Positions 7,625 through 15,476 of a DNA stretch of 22,742 bases are shown piece after piece. The notes under the pieces were generated by a model. That model did no database searches and had not been told where the DNA came from. It saw only the letters and a program-made list of their open reading frames with translations. Location of the stretch: the NCBI GenBank assembly GCA_002478225.1, contig DLMV01000050.1:47148-69889 (forward strand), read 5' to 3'. Position numbers and translations under genes: made by a program. The stretch is from Deltaproteobacteria bacterium UBA7527 (GTDB taxonomy: Bacteria; Desulfobacterota; Syntrophorhabdia; Syntrophorhabdales; Syntrophorhabdaceae). Numbering within the stretch: position 1 is the first letter of the stretch; every line of letters begins with the position of its first letter.

Positions 7625-8278
7625 GTGAAGAACGTTGTCATCGTCGATTACGGGATGGGCAATCTCTTGAGCGTGCAGAGGGCCTTTGAACATTGCGGCG
7701 CACGGGTAAAGATCACGAGCTCACCTGCCCGGATCGAGAAGGCTGAATATCTTGTTCTGCCTGGAGTGGGCGCCTTTACGGACGGCATGAGGGAACTGGA
7801 TAGCAGGGGACTTGTAAGATCCATCAGGGCATTTGCGAAGACAGGCAGACCATTCTTAGGTATCTGCCTTGGCATGCAGATGATGCTGGAGACCGGCGAA
7901 GAGTTCGGCATATATGACGGCCTGGCATTAATACCGGGAAAGGTTGTCATGATCCCGAAGAACGGCCCTGACGGCACCTCCCATAAGATACCCCATATTG
8001 GGTGGAACGGTCTTTTGCCTCTGAACGATAATGGGAACTGGGAGAACACGATCTTGCACGGCATATCTCCGGGCGAATCGGTTTACTTCGTTCACTCCTT
8101 CTCGGCGTTGCCCGCACATCCTCAAAATGATCTTGCTGATTGTTCATACAACGGATTGCGGCTCTGTGCTGTGATACGGTCTGGAAATGTTTACGGGTGC
8201 CAGTTCCATCCTGAAAAGAGCAGCGATGTGGGATTACGGATCATAAATAATTTTTTGAGAATACAACCGCTCCGGTAA
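7625..8278 (+). CDS. hisH: HisH paralogue, glutamine amidotransferase
   Basis: This 217-residue class I glutaminase has the full catalytic triad: Cys81 (GICLGMQ), His195 and Glu197 (QFHPEKS). It also has the oxyanion segment PGVGAF (46-51). It would hydrolyse glutamine and pass ammonia through the adjacent HisF-like barrel to the N-acetyl sugar amidotransferase. The GTG start at 7625 follows the hisF stop by one base, so translation is probably coupled. The length is normal for HisH. Isolation from other histidine genes and the position next to a WbpG/PseA homologue support a glycan role. Confidence 0.88.
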   Translation: MKNVVIVDYGMGNLLSVQRAFEHCGARVKITSSPARIEKAEYLVLPGVGAFTDGMRELDSRGLVRSIRAFAKTGRPFLGICLGMQMMLETGEEFGIYDGLALIPGKVVMIPKNGPDGTSHKIPHIGWNGLLPLNDNGNWENTILHGISPGESVYFVHSFSALPAHPQNDLADCSYNGLRLCAVIRSGNVYGCQFHPEKSSDVGLRIINNFLRIQPLR

Positions 8279-8299
8279 TAATCTCAGCACGACCGCCCT

Positions 8300-9463
8300 A
8301 TGCAGATCAATAAGGTCATCTATTTCCTCGAAGAGTACTTTAACGAAAGGGACCTGCGACGCTTCGGCATCGATACGATGGTAAAGAACGGTTTTGACAC
8401 AGAGGTATGGGAGTTCACAAAGCTCATTGCCCCTGATGCGTATGTATCGAGCAGCCCTCCTGATCCTGTCCGTTGGGAGGGGCACCGCTTTTTTGAAGAT
8501 ATGAAGACGGCAATAGAGGCGATCAACGGCATCGACGGCTCAACGTTCGTTATCTCCATGGTGCACTATACCTATCCCTCACTGCCCATATTCAGAATGC
8601 TGTCAAAGCGCCGCATACCTTTCTCCGTGTCGCTCTTTGCTTTGCCGGTGAGTTCCAGCGCAAGGGAATTATGGCTGAGGAGGCTGAAAAAGCTCACACC
8701 CAAAAGGGTCTTTGATAAGTCGTTCAGAATGGTGCCTTTCACATATTTCGGAGTAAGGCCGGCGAGGATCGTCTTTGCGCCGGCGGAAAAGTACCTGCTT
8801 GCGAATTATTACGCGATGAACGGCGAGAGCGAATTCCTCTGGGTGCACAGTTATGATTATGATACCTACCTTTCCGTAAAGGACCTTCCGACATCGGAAG
8901 ATCCGGGAACAGGTGTCTTTCTTGATGAGTACCTCCCGTTCCATACGGACTATCTCTATCTCGGTCTTCCCGTGAAGGTATCGGCGGACGAATATTATCC
9001 TGCCTTGAGGAGTTTTTTTGATCATCTTGAGAAGAGCTTTCATGTGCGTATTATGGTGGCAGCCCATCCAAGGTCGCACTATGATGAACACACAGACTAT
9101 TATGGCGGCCGGGAGGTGGTAAGGGGCAGAACGGCAGAGATGGTGAAAAAGGCCGGATTTGTCCTTCTCCACAACAGCACGGCCATCAACTACGCTGTCA
9201 TGTTCAGGAAACCGCTGATCTTTTTTACGACCGACAAGGTGAACGCAAGCGTGGTGGAAGACCCCACGATCGAATGGCTGGCGTCATTCTTCGGGAAGAA
9301 GGCCCACAACCTGGACAGGGAGGTCTCTGTGGATTTTGACGAGGAAATGAAGGTCGATGAGGATATATACAGAAGGTACAAGAACTACTACATAAAAAAG
9401 GACGGCACAGAAGAGCTGCCGTACTGGCAGATCGTGGCAAATAGACTCAAAAAAGGATTTTAA
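8300..9463 (+). CDS. uncharacterised protein, candidate GT-B glycosyltransferase
   Basis: This 387-residue soluble protein has no signal peptide or membrane segment that I can see. I do not recognise a named family. The C-terminal half looks like a GT-B donor domain: DEY (209-211), an HP pair in VAAHPRSHY (H256-P257), then LLHNSTAINYA with S293-T294 before KPLIFF. The order acidic pair, HP and S/T-S/T is what bacterial GT-B sialyltransferases use to bind CMP-sialic acid, so transfer of the nonulosonic acid made by this locus is plausible but unproven. The gene sits between the acetamidino trio and pseB. No clear Shine-Dalgarno precedes ATG 8300, so translation may depend on the upstream hisH gene. 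Alternative: another surface carbohydrate enzyme of the capsule-synthesis type. Confidence 0.72.
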   Translation: MQINKVIYFLEEYFNERDLRRFGIDTMVKNGFDTEVWEFTKLIAPDAYVSSSPPDPVRWEGHRFFEDMKTAIEAINGIDGSTFVISMVHYTYPSLPIFRMLSKRRIPFSVSLFALPVSSSARELWLRRLKKLTPKRVFDKSFRMVPFTYFGVRPARIVFAPAEKYLLANYYAMNGESEFLWVHSYDYDTYLSVKDLPTSEDPGTGVFLDEYLPFHTDYLYLGLPVKVSADEYYPALRSFFDHLEKSFHVRIMVAAHPRSHYDEHTDYYGGREVVRGRTAEMVKKAGFVLLHNSTAINYAVMFRKPLIFFTTDKVNASVVEDPTIEWLASFFGKKAHNLDREVSVDFDEEMKVDEDIYRRYKNYYIKKDGTEELPYWQIVANRLKKGF

Positions 9464-9474
9464 GAGAGGAGCAT

Positions 9475-10464
9475 ATGTCTATATTTGATGGAAAAACAGT
9501 ATTGGTGACAGGGGGGACAGGCTCCTTCGGGAAGAAGTTTGTTGAGATCATCCTCAAGGAACACAAGCCCGAGAAGCTGGTAGTCTTCAGCCGTGATGAG
9601 TTGAAGCAATTTGAAATGGCGCAAATATTTTCCGAAAGGGACTACCGCTGCCTCAGGTATTTTATCGGCGATGTAAGGGACAAGGACAGGCTGTATCGCG
9701 CATTTTACGGAGTGAATTATGTTATTCATGCAGCTGCCCTGAAACAGGTGCCCGCTGCTGAAAGAAACCCTTTTGAGGCGGTCCAAACGAATATTATCGG
9801 CGCAGAGAATATCATCAACGCGGCAATAGATTGCGGCATAGAGAAGGTGATCGCCCTTAGCACCGACAAGGCATCAAATCCCGTCAACCTCTACGGCGCA
9901 ACAAAGCTGTGCTCCGATAAGCTTTTTATCGCAGGCAACTCATATGCAGGGTGGAGGAAAACGCGCTTTTCTGTCGTAAGATACGGAAATGTTATAGGCA
10001 GCAGGGGAAGCGTAATTCCTTTCTTCAAAAAGATGAGAGAAACAGGAACGATACCAATAACCGACACAAGAATGACGCGCTTCTGGATAAGTCTGGAACA
10101 AGGTGTCAGATTTGTGATCAAATGCCTCGAGATCACAGAGGGAGGGGAACTATTCGTGCCGAAGATCCCAAGCATGAATATCACAGATCTTGCAAAAGCC
10201 GTTGCCCCTGATTGCAGACAGGAGATCATAGGGATCAGGCCAGGCGAAAAGATCCATGAAGTGCTTGTGACAGAGGACGATGCCCGTCATACGCTCGAGT
10301 TTGACGATTATTTTATCGTTGAGCCGGAATTCCACTGGTGGACGGCAAAGACCCACATATCGAACGGAGGGAAACCCGTCAAAGAAGGTTTTGTTTATGC
10401 CAGCAATACGAATGACCAATGGCTGACAGTGGAAGAATTGAGGGGGCTGCTAGGAAATCCCTAA
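9475..10464 (+). CDS. pseB: PseB, UDP-GlcNAc C6-dehydratase/C5-epimerase
   Basis: This 329-residue extended SDR makes the 4-keto-6-deoxy-L-altrose/arabino intermediate that begins pseudaminic acid synthesis. It has TGGTGSFG (12-19) and the catalytic Asp131-Lys132-Tyr140 set (STDKASNPVNLYGATK), matching the Asp/Lys/Tyr of Helicobacter FlaA1. The size equals that of short soluble PseB and is far below the membrane-anchored PglF type. The C-terminal end with WLTVEELR is typical of the PseB group. GAGAGGAG (9464-9471) sits four bases before ATG. It lies 11 bases after the candidate glycosyltransferase. The expected next gene, pseC, is replaced by a radical SAM gene. Confidence 0.92.
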   Translation: MSIFDGKTVLVTGGTGSFGKKFVEIILKEHKPEKLVVFSRDELKQFEMAQIFSERDYRCLRYFIGDVRDKDRLYRAFYGVNYVIHAAALKQVPAAERNPFEAVQTNIIGAENIINAAIDCGIEKVIALSTDKASNPVNLYGATKLCSDKLFIAGNSYAGWRKTRFSVVRYGNVIGSRGSVIPFFKKMRETGTIPITDTRMTRFWISLEQGVRFVIKCLEITEGGELFVPKIPSMNITDLAKAVAPDCRQEIIGIRPGEKIHEVLVTEDDARHTLEFDDYFIVEPEFHWWTAKTHISNGGKPVKEGFVYASNTNDQWLTVEELRGLLGNP

Positions 10465-10503
10465 TGTGCGATGAAGCTGCACAATTTATTATGAAGATAT
10501 TAA

Positions 10504-12018
10504 ATGACGAATAAGATCTTACTGATACGGCCTCAAAATATCTACAGCTATAATAACTATCCTGCCCTCAACCTTATTTCATTGGGTACGCAGCTCGAGA
10601 GAGCAGGTTTTAAAGTAAAGATAGTAAATTGTGCTTTTGAAAGTGAACCTTTAAAAACCATAGAAAATGAACTGAAGGATTCGTTATTTGCGGGTATTTC
10701 GATACTCACGTCCGAGGTGCCTGATGCCTATGATTTAGTAAGATTTATAAAGACACATTCAAATATTCCCGTTGTCGCAGGCGGCTGGCACTGTACTTTG
10801 TTCCCGGAGCAGATGGCAGATTCGGAATTCATCGATTATGTGGTAGCAGGTGAAGGTGAGGAGCATATACTAGATATTGCCGGCTGTTTAAAGAATGGTC
10901 AGCGTGGAGTAAGAAAAATATACGAAAAAAAGATCGTTGATTTAGAATCCTTGCCCTTGCCAGATTATAGCATTGACAGGGATATCGAGAGGTTCATATC
11001 GAGCTATCTGACCGACAAGCTTTCAGAGTATGTCAGAAGACCAATGCGGTGGCTGCCTTATGAAAGCAGCAGAGGCTGTCCCTCCCAATGTACGTTTTGC
11101 ATAAACACCGTAACTAACAATCGACAGTACAGAAAAAAGAGCGCAGATAAGGTTATAAGCGAAATCGTATATTTGGTTAAAAGATATAGGCTGACGCATC
11201 TGAAGTTCGTTGATGATAATTTTTTTGTCGATATAAACCGGGTGCGCAATATCTGTCAGGGTATTATCGACAATAAACTTAATATCACATGGGATGGTGA
11301 ATGCCGTTGCGATTATTTCAATGAGAAAATGCTGAACGACGAAACGCTGAACCTCTGCAAACAGTCAGGCCTTGTTCAGCTTACCTTAGGTATTGAATCC
11401 GGTTCTCCTCATACGCTGAAGGTTATGAAAAAAGGTATAACTACAGAGCAAGCAGAACATGCTGTAAGTAAATGCAATATGTATAAGATCATAGCTCGTT
11501 CATCATTTATGCTTGAAATTCCAGGGGAAAGCCTTGGTGATATAAAAAAGACAGTTACCTTTATTAACAGGCTAAGAAGATACCCATATTTTACCTGCGG
11601 TACCGGGACCTTCAGGCCCTATCCAAGATGCGCATTGACAGTGAAGCTCCTGAAAGAAGGTTATCTTGTAGAGCCTGCCAGTTTTAGTGAATGGACGAAC
11701 AGGGATATCATCGATATATATACATCTGCAGAATATATACGACCCTGGCAGGCAAATGGACGATATTCCGAAAGCGCCGCTTATTACCTGAACATGGAAT
11801 CCATGGTAAGGCTCGGCAATCATCAGATCGACAATAACATCGACAGGCTGAAAAATAACATATTTACATTACTTGCAAAAGCAAGGAACAGATTGATGTT
11901 TTACGGCTTATCTATTGATAAATATCTATACAGAAAGTTTTTGATCAATTTTTACAAACGCAGAAGTAACCTTGAAAAAAGCGGCTCTTATCCATTATCG
12001 TGCGTGGGAGAAGATTAA
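10504..12018 (+). CDS. B12-binding-domain radical SAM protein
   Basis: This 504-residue protein has an N-terminal cobalamin-binding-like Rossmann domain (about 1-140, with VAGGWHCTLFPEQ and VAGEGEE) and a radical SAM core with Cys192, Cys196 and Cys199 in RGCPSQCTFC. Downstream lies the SAM-binding GIESGSP motif. This architecture matches class B methylases and related enzymes that methylate unreactive carbons, but it also covers other rearrangements, so the reaction is open. The gene is visibly richer in A/T and in A/T-ending codons than pseB or pseG. It has a weak ribosome binding site and sits between pseB and the SpsF-like gene, where pseC is normally found. It looks like a later insertion into the cluster. 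A role in C-methylating or deoxygenating the nonulosonate or a linked sugar is an inference. Confidence 0.82.
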   Translation: MTNKILLIRPQNIYSYNNYPALNLISLGTQLERAGFKVKIVNCAFESEPLKTIENELKDSLFAGISILTSEVPDAYDLVRFIKTHSNIPVVAGGWHCTLFPEQMADSEFIDYVVAGEGEEHILDIAGCLKNGQRGVRKIYEKKIVDLESLPLPDYSIDRDIERFISSYLTDKLSEYVRRPMRWLPYESSRGCPSQCTFCINTVTNNRQYRKKSADKVISEIVYLVKRYRLTHLKFVDDNFFVDINRVRNICQGIIDNKLNITWDGECRCDYFNEKMLNDETLNLCKQSGLVQLTLGIESGSPHTLKVMKKGITTEQAEHAVSKCNMYKIIARSSFMLEIPGESLGDIKKTVTFINRLRRYPYFTCGTGTFRPYPRCALTVKLLKEGYLVEPASFSEWTNRDIIDIYTSAEYIRPWQANGRYSESAAYYLNMESMVRLGNHQIDNNIDRLKNNIFTLLAKARNRLMFYGLSIDKYLYRKFLINFYKRRSNLEKSGSYPLSCVGED

Positions 12019-12022
12019 GGAT

Positions 12023-12901
12023 ATGGGGAAAGTTATAGGTGTTATTACCGCGAGGATGGCTTCAACGCGGCTGCCGGGAAAGGTTTTAAAGGCAATAGCA
12101 GGTAAAACCAATTTCGCCCATCACGTTGAAAGAATGCGACATGTGACAGGCCTCGACGGCGTTTTTCTTGCAACCTCAAAAGACCCTCTTAATAAATCTC
12201 TTATCAAAGAGGCTGAAAGACTTGGATGCGGCTGGTATGCCGGTGCAGAACAGGATGTCGTTGAACGCCATGTTGCATTATGTAAGAGAGAAAAGGCCGA
12301 TGCGGTCATACGGGTTACCTGTGATTGTCCGCTCTTCGATATAGATAGTGCATCGAGATTTGTAGAGCTTTTTAAGAAAAGACACTATGACTTCGTATAT
12401 GTATCGAACATGCCTGTAATGTATGGAACACTTTCGGAGCTTATTTCGGATAAGGCGCTTATTGAAGTTCATAAGCATTACAGAGGGCCAGCTGTCAGTC
12501 TTTATATACGGGAAAACATGAAATTGTTCAAAACGTTCAGTATAAAGATCGACAACGACCTGTGCAGGCCCGAATACCGATTGACCGTTGATGAGCCTGC
12601 GGATCTCGATTTGGTACGTCATATTTATGAAGCATTATACCGAGGGGAGCCCTTGAGCCTGAAAGAGGTATATACGTGGCTTGATGATCATCCAAAGATA
12701 GCGAAGCTCAATGCCAAGGTAAAGATAAAAGACGTGAATATCTATGCCGAAAGCCTTGTTCAAAAACCCCTGTACATGATCACGAGATCAGGCAACAGCC
12801 ATGTCGTTCTCGATGAGCAGAGGAAGCCGGTTGATCCGCTGAAATTTGTGAAGCGACTCTCTCAATATTTTCCGCAGCTGAAAGGAACCCGGATCCAGTG
12901 A
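12023..12901 (+). CDS. SpsF-family cytidylyltransferase-like protein
   Basis: This 292-residue nucleotidyltransferase resembles Bacillus SpsF. It has TARMASTRLPGK (9-20), the RVTCDCPLFD segment (97-106) and YRLTVDEPADLDLVR (185-199), all typical of SpsF. Members sit next to pseG homologues in Pse loci and are proposed to activate the nonulosonate with CTP. About 50 residues after position 240 extend beyond the common core. I chose ATG 12023 because it places the ARM motif as in homologues; TTG 11972 would give 17 odd residues overlapping the radical SAM gene. The ribosome binding site is weak. Its GTGA overlap with the PseG gene implies coupled translation. It is the second CMP-sugar-type enzyme of the window and differs in family from the one at 4753. 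Confidence 0.84.
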   Translation: MGKVIGVITARMASTRLPGKVLKAIAGKTNFAHHVERMRHVTGLDGVFLATSKDPLNKSLIKEAERLGCGWYAGAEQDVVERHVALCKREKADAVIRVTCDCPLFDIDSASRFVELFKKRHYDFVYVSNMPVMYGTLSELISDKALIEVHKHYRGPAVSLYIRENMKLFKTFSIKIDNDLCRPEYRLTVDEPADLDLVRHIYEALYRGEPLSLKEVYTWLDDHPKIAKLNAKVKIKDVNIYAESLVQKPLYMITRSGNSHVVLDEQRKPVDPLKFVKRLSQYFPQLKGTRIQ

Positions 12902-13929
12902 ATGTTGTGATCAGGGCAGATGCGTCCCGGTATATCGGATATGGCCATATTATGCGCTGTATCACCCTTGCGGAAGAACTGAGAAGGCAAGGTGCGGACG
13001 TAACGTTCATATGCAGGGAAGATGAAGGCAACCTCATTGGCTTTATAGAGCAAAGCGGCTTTAATTCCCACAGCCTCCCGTCAGGGATCAGCCCCGAAGA
13101 GGACGCAGCGCATACAGGTAAGTTCGTTGCAGAAAAGAAAGGACAGGCAGATTACCTCATTGTTGACCACTACGGCCTCGGCGTATCCTGGGAAAAATAT
13201 ATGAAGTCTTGTGCTGAAAGGATCATGGTCATTGACGATCATGTTGACCGCGAGCATATGTGCGACATCCTTCTCAATCAGAACTACGGGATCGACGCTT
13301 CAGTGTATGACGGTATTACCCCGCTAGGATGCAGAAAACTTACAGGGTCATCGTATGTGCTCCTCCGCGATCAGTTCAGAGCTATGCGAAAGAACGTTTC
13401 CCCCCGCAATGGCGAGGTGAAAAAGATCTTCATCTTTTTCGGAGGAGGGGACAATACAGATGAAACGAGAAAGGCTGTCGAGGCGGTTCAGCTCCTCGAT
13501 AGGCCAGATCTTTTCCTTACCGTCCTTGTGGGCGGCTCCAACCCTCACTGGAAGGAAATAAAGGCCCTTTGTCACCTGTTGCCCAATTCGGTATTGTATA
13601 GGCAGGTATACGATCTTGCTCCGTTGATGGCCGATGCAGATCTTGCGATCGGAGCCGGGGGCAGCAATACCTGGGAGCGATGCTGCCTCGGATTGCCGAG
13701 TATGGTCCTGGTCCTTGCAGATAACCAGAAGACCTTCATTGAAAAACTTGACCGTGACGGCATCGTGCTGAACGTGGGGTGGTTTGAGGGCGTAACGCCG
13801 TCAACAATAGCAGAGATGATAGAAAAGCTCATTATTGATAAAACCAGGCTTATTGATATGAGCAAAAGATCGATGGAGATAGTCGATGGGGAAGGCGCTA
13901 AACGGGTCGCAGAGGAAATGCTGAATTGA
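12898..13929 (+). CDS. pseG: PseG, UDP-2,4-diacetamido-2,4,6-trideoxy-L-altrose hydrolase
   Basis: This 343-residue GT-B-like hydrolase removes UDP from the diacetamido-trideoxy-altrose nucleotide to release the free sugar for PseI. His17 in IGYGHIMR is at the same position as the catalytic base of Campylobacter PseG. The C-terminal GGSN and GAGGSNTWERCCLGLP segments form the UDP-binding half, as in MurG-like folds. It uses a GTG start overlapping the stop of the SpsF-like gene by four bases. Length and motifs are fully normal, so the step it performs is very likely intact, although no PseC is visible to make its substrate's 4-amino group. Confidence 0.91.
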   Translation: MNVVIRADASRYIGYGHIMRCITLAEELRRQGADVTFICREDEGNLIGFIEQSGFNSHSLPSGISPEEDAAHTGKFVAEKKGQADYLIVDHYGLGVSWEKYMKSCAERIMVIDDHVDREHMCDILLNQNYGIDASVYDGITPLGCRKLTGSSYVLLRDQFRAMRKNVSPRNGEVKKIFIFFGGGDNTDETRKAVEAVQLLDRPDLFLTVLVGGSNPHWKEIKALCHLLPNSVLYRQVYDLAPLMADADLAIGAGGSNTWERCCLGLPSMVLVLADNQKTFIEKLDRDGIVLNVGWFEGVTPSTIAEMIEKLIIDKTRLIDMSKRSMEIVDGEGAKRVAEEMLN

Positions 13930-13942
13930 GGAGAAGCGAAGA

Positions 13943-14395
13943 ATGAAGATGGTGAGACGGGCTGTAATGGATGACATAAAAGATATATTCGAGTGGAGCA
14001 ACCACCCCCTGTCCAGAAAGAACTCATTTCGATCAGAACCCATCGGTTGGGATGAGCATAGAAAATGGTTTGCTGAGAGGCTGGCGGATCATCTGACGAC
14101 GATATACATCTTATGTTCGGATGAAAACAAACTCGGGTCGGCGAGGTTTGAAGAAAAGAAGAATGGCATACGGATCAGCGTTATGCTCAATCCGGACTAT
14201 ATTGGCAAAAGGCTTGGAGCAGATCTCATACGTCTTGCCACAAAGAGATATATAGAGGAGAAGAACCCTGGAAAACATATTATCGCAGAGGTAAAAGGCG
14301 ATAATATGCCATCGAAGAAGGCTTTTTTAAGAGCAGGTTTTAAAGAAGCCTACACGGTTTACACATATAATAGAGAAACAGGAACGGATGAATAA
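13943..14395 (+). CDS. pseH: PseH-like GNAT N-acetyltransferase
   Basis: This 150-residue GCN5-related acetyltransferase has an acetyl-CoA pyrophosphate motif IGKRLGADLI (87-96) and a C-terminal NMPSKKAFLRAGF (121-133). Lying between pseG and pseI, it is the natural candidate for acetylating the 4-amino group of UDP-4-amino-4,6-dideoxy-AltNAc. GGAGAAG (13930-13936) precedes ATG 13943; ATG 13949 is a possible alternative start. It overlaps the start of pseI by 8 bases. The GNAT fold is certain. The PseH function rests on position, since the family is diverse. Confidence 0.82.
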   Translation: MKMVRRAVMDDIKDIFEWSNHPLSRKNSFRSEPIGWDEHRKWFAERLADHLTTIYILCSDENKLGSARFEEKKNGIRISVMLNPDYIGKRLGADLIRLATKRYIEEKNPGKHIIAEVKGDNMPSKKAFLRAGFKEAYTVYTYNRETGTDE

Positions 14396-15449
14396 CCCCA
14401 TTAAGATCGGCGATCAATTAATAGGTGAAGGATACCCGCCTTTTATTGTTGCCGAGATGTCGGGCAACCATAACCAGTCGCTTGACCGTGCCCTTGAGAT
14501 CGTCGAGGCTGCCGCCAGGGCAGGCGCCAACGCTGTCAAGCTTCAGACATACACCGCCGATACCCTAACGATCGACGCCGAGGGAGAGGATTTCTTTATC
14601 CATGACCCCGGGAGCCTCTGGAAAGGCCAGTACCTTTATGATCTTTACCGACAGGCATACACGCCCTGGGAATGGCATGAGGCCATATTCAAACGGTGCA
14701 GGGAACTCGGCATTGCAGCATTCAGCACACCCTTCGATGAAACGGCGGTTGATTTCCTTGAAAGCCTTGGCGCGCCGGCATATAAGATCGCGTCATTTGA
14801 GAATATCCACCTTCCCCTGATCAGGAAGGCGGCTTCGACCGGAAAGCCTCTTATCATTTCGACGGGAATGGCGACAGAGGCCGAGGTCCGGGAAGCGCTC
14901 GACACCGCACGTGGGGCAGGGTGCAGGGATATCATTTTGCTGAAGTGCACCAGCACATATCCGGCGACACCGGAAAACACCAACCTGATGACCATTCCGG
15001 ATATGAGGGAAAGATTTCGGGTAGATGTGGGCATCTCGGATCATACGCTCAGCATAGGCGTAAGTATTGCCGCTGTCGCCCTGGGAGCGGTCATGATCGA
15101 GAAGCACCTGACCACTGCACGATCAGAAGGCGGCGTTGACGCTGCCTTTTCTCTTGAACCGGACGAGTTGAAACGCCTCGTGGAGGAAGCGGGAAGGTCG
15201 TGGCAGGCTTTAGGAACGGTTCATTATGGACCTGTCGATGAAGAAAAGGGGTCGCTCAGGTTCCGGCGTTCGATCTATATTATAAAGGATATAAAAAAAG
15301 GAGAAAGGTTCACAAAAGAAAATATAAGGATCATCCGGCCTGGACTTGGTATGCATCCGAGATATTACGAAAAGATCCTGGGAAGAACAGCCGCGTGCGA
15401 TATCAGGAAGGGAGCGCCGCTCTTGCCGGATCAGATAGGTGAGGACTGA
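14388..15449 (+). CDS. pseI: PseI, pseudaminic acid synthase
   Basis: This 353-residue NeuB-family enzyme condenses phosphoenolpyruvate with 2,4-diacetamido-2,4,6-trideoxy-L-altrose. The N-terminal TIM barrel shows IVAEMSGNHN (20-29), KLQTYT (51-56), the Pse-type AYTPWEWH (90-97) and YKIASFE (132-138). A C-terminal SAF (antifreeze-like) domain covers roughly 290-350. These details favour pseudaminic over N-acetylneuraminic or legionaminic acid. ATG 14388 overlaps the pseH end. It is the only nonulosonate synthase in view, so both cytidylyltransferases may act on its product. There is no sign of damage. Confidence 0.92.
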   Translation: MNNPIKIGDQLIGEGYPPFIVAEMSGNHNQSLDRALEIVEAAARAGANAVKLQTYTADTLTIDAEGEDFFIHDPGSLWKGQYLYDLYRQAYTPWEWHEAIFKRCRELGIAAFSTPFDETAVDFLESLGAPAYKIASFENIHLPLIRKAASTGKPLIISTGMATEAEVREALDTARGAGCRDIILLKCTSTYPATPENTNLMTIPDMRERFRVDVGISDHTLSIGVSIAAVALGAVMIEKHLTTARSEGGVDAAFSLEPDELKRLVEEAGRSWQALGTVHYGPVDEEKGSLRFRRSIYIIKDIKKGERFTKENIRIIRPGLGMHPRYYEKILGRTAACDIRKGAPLLPDQIGED

Positions 15450-15476
15450 TATACTGATAGAGAGAGAACCCCATCG

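Noticed and set aside
6862..8278. HisF/HisH read as part of a histidine operon
   Set aside because: No other his gene is present, the HisF motifs are altered, and the pair follows a sugar amidotransferase exactly as in known acetamidino-sugar loci.
10465..10494. Small hairpin TGTGC-N9-GCACA followed by an A/T-rich tract after pseB, as a terminator
   Set aside because: The stem is only 5 bp and there is no true T-run; the downstream Pse genes are expected to be co-transcribed.
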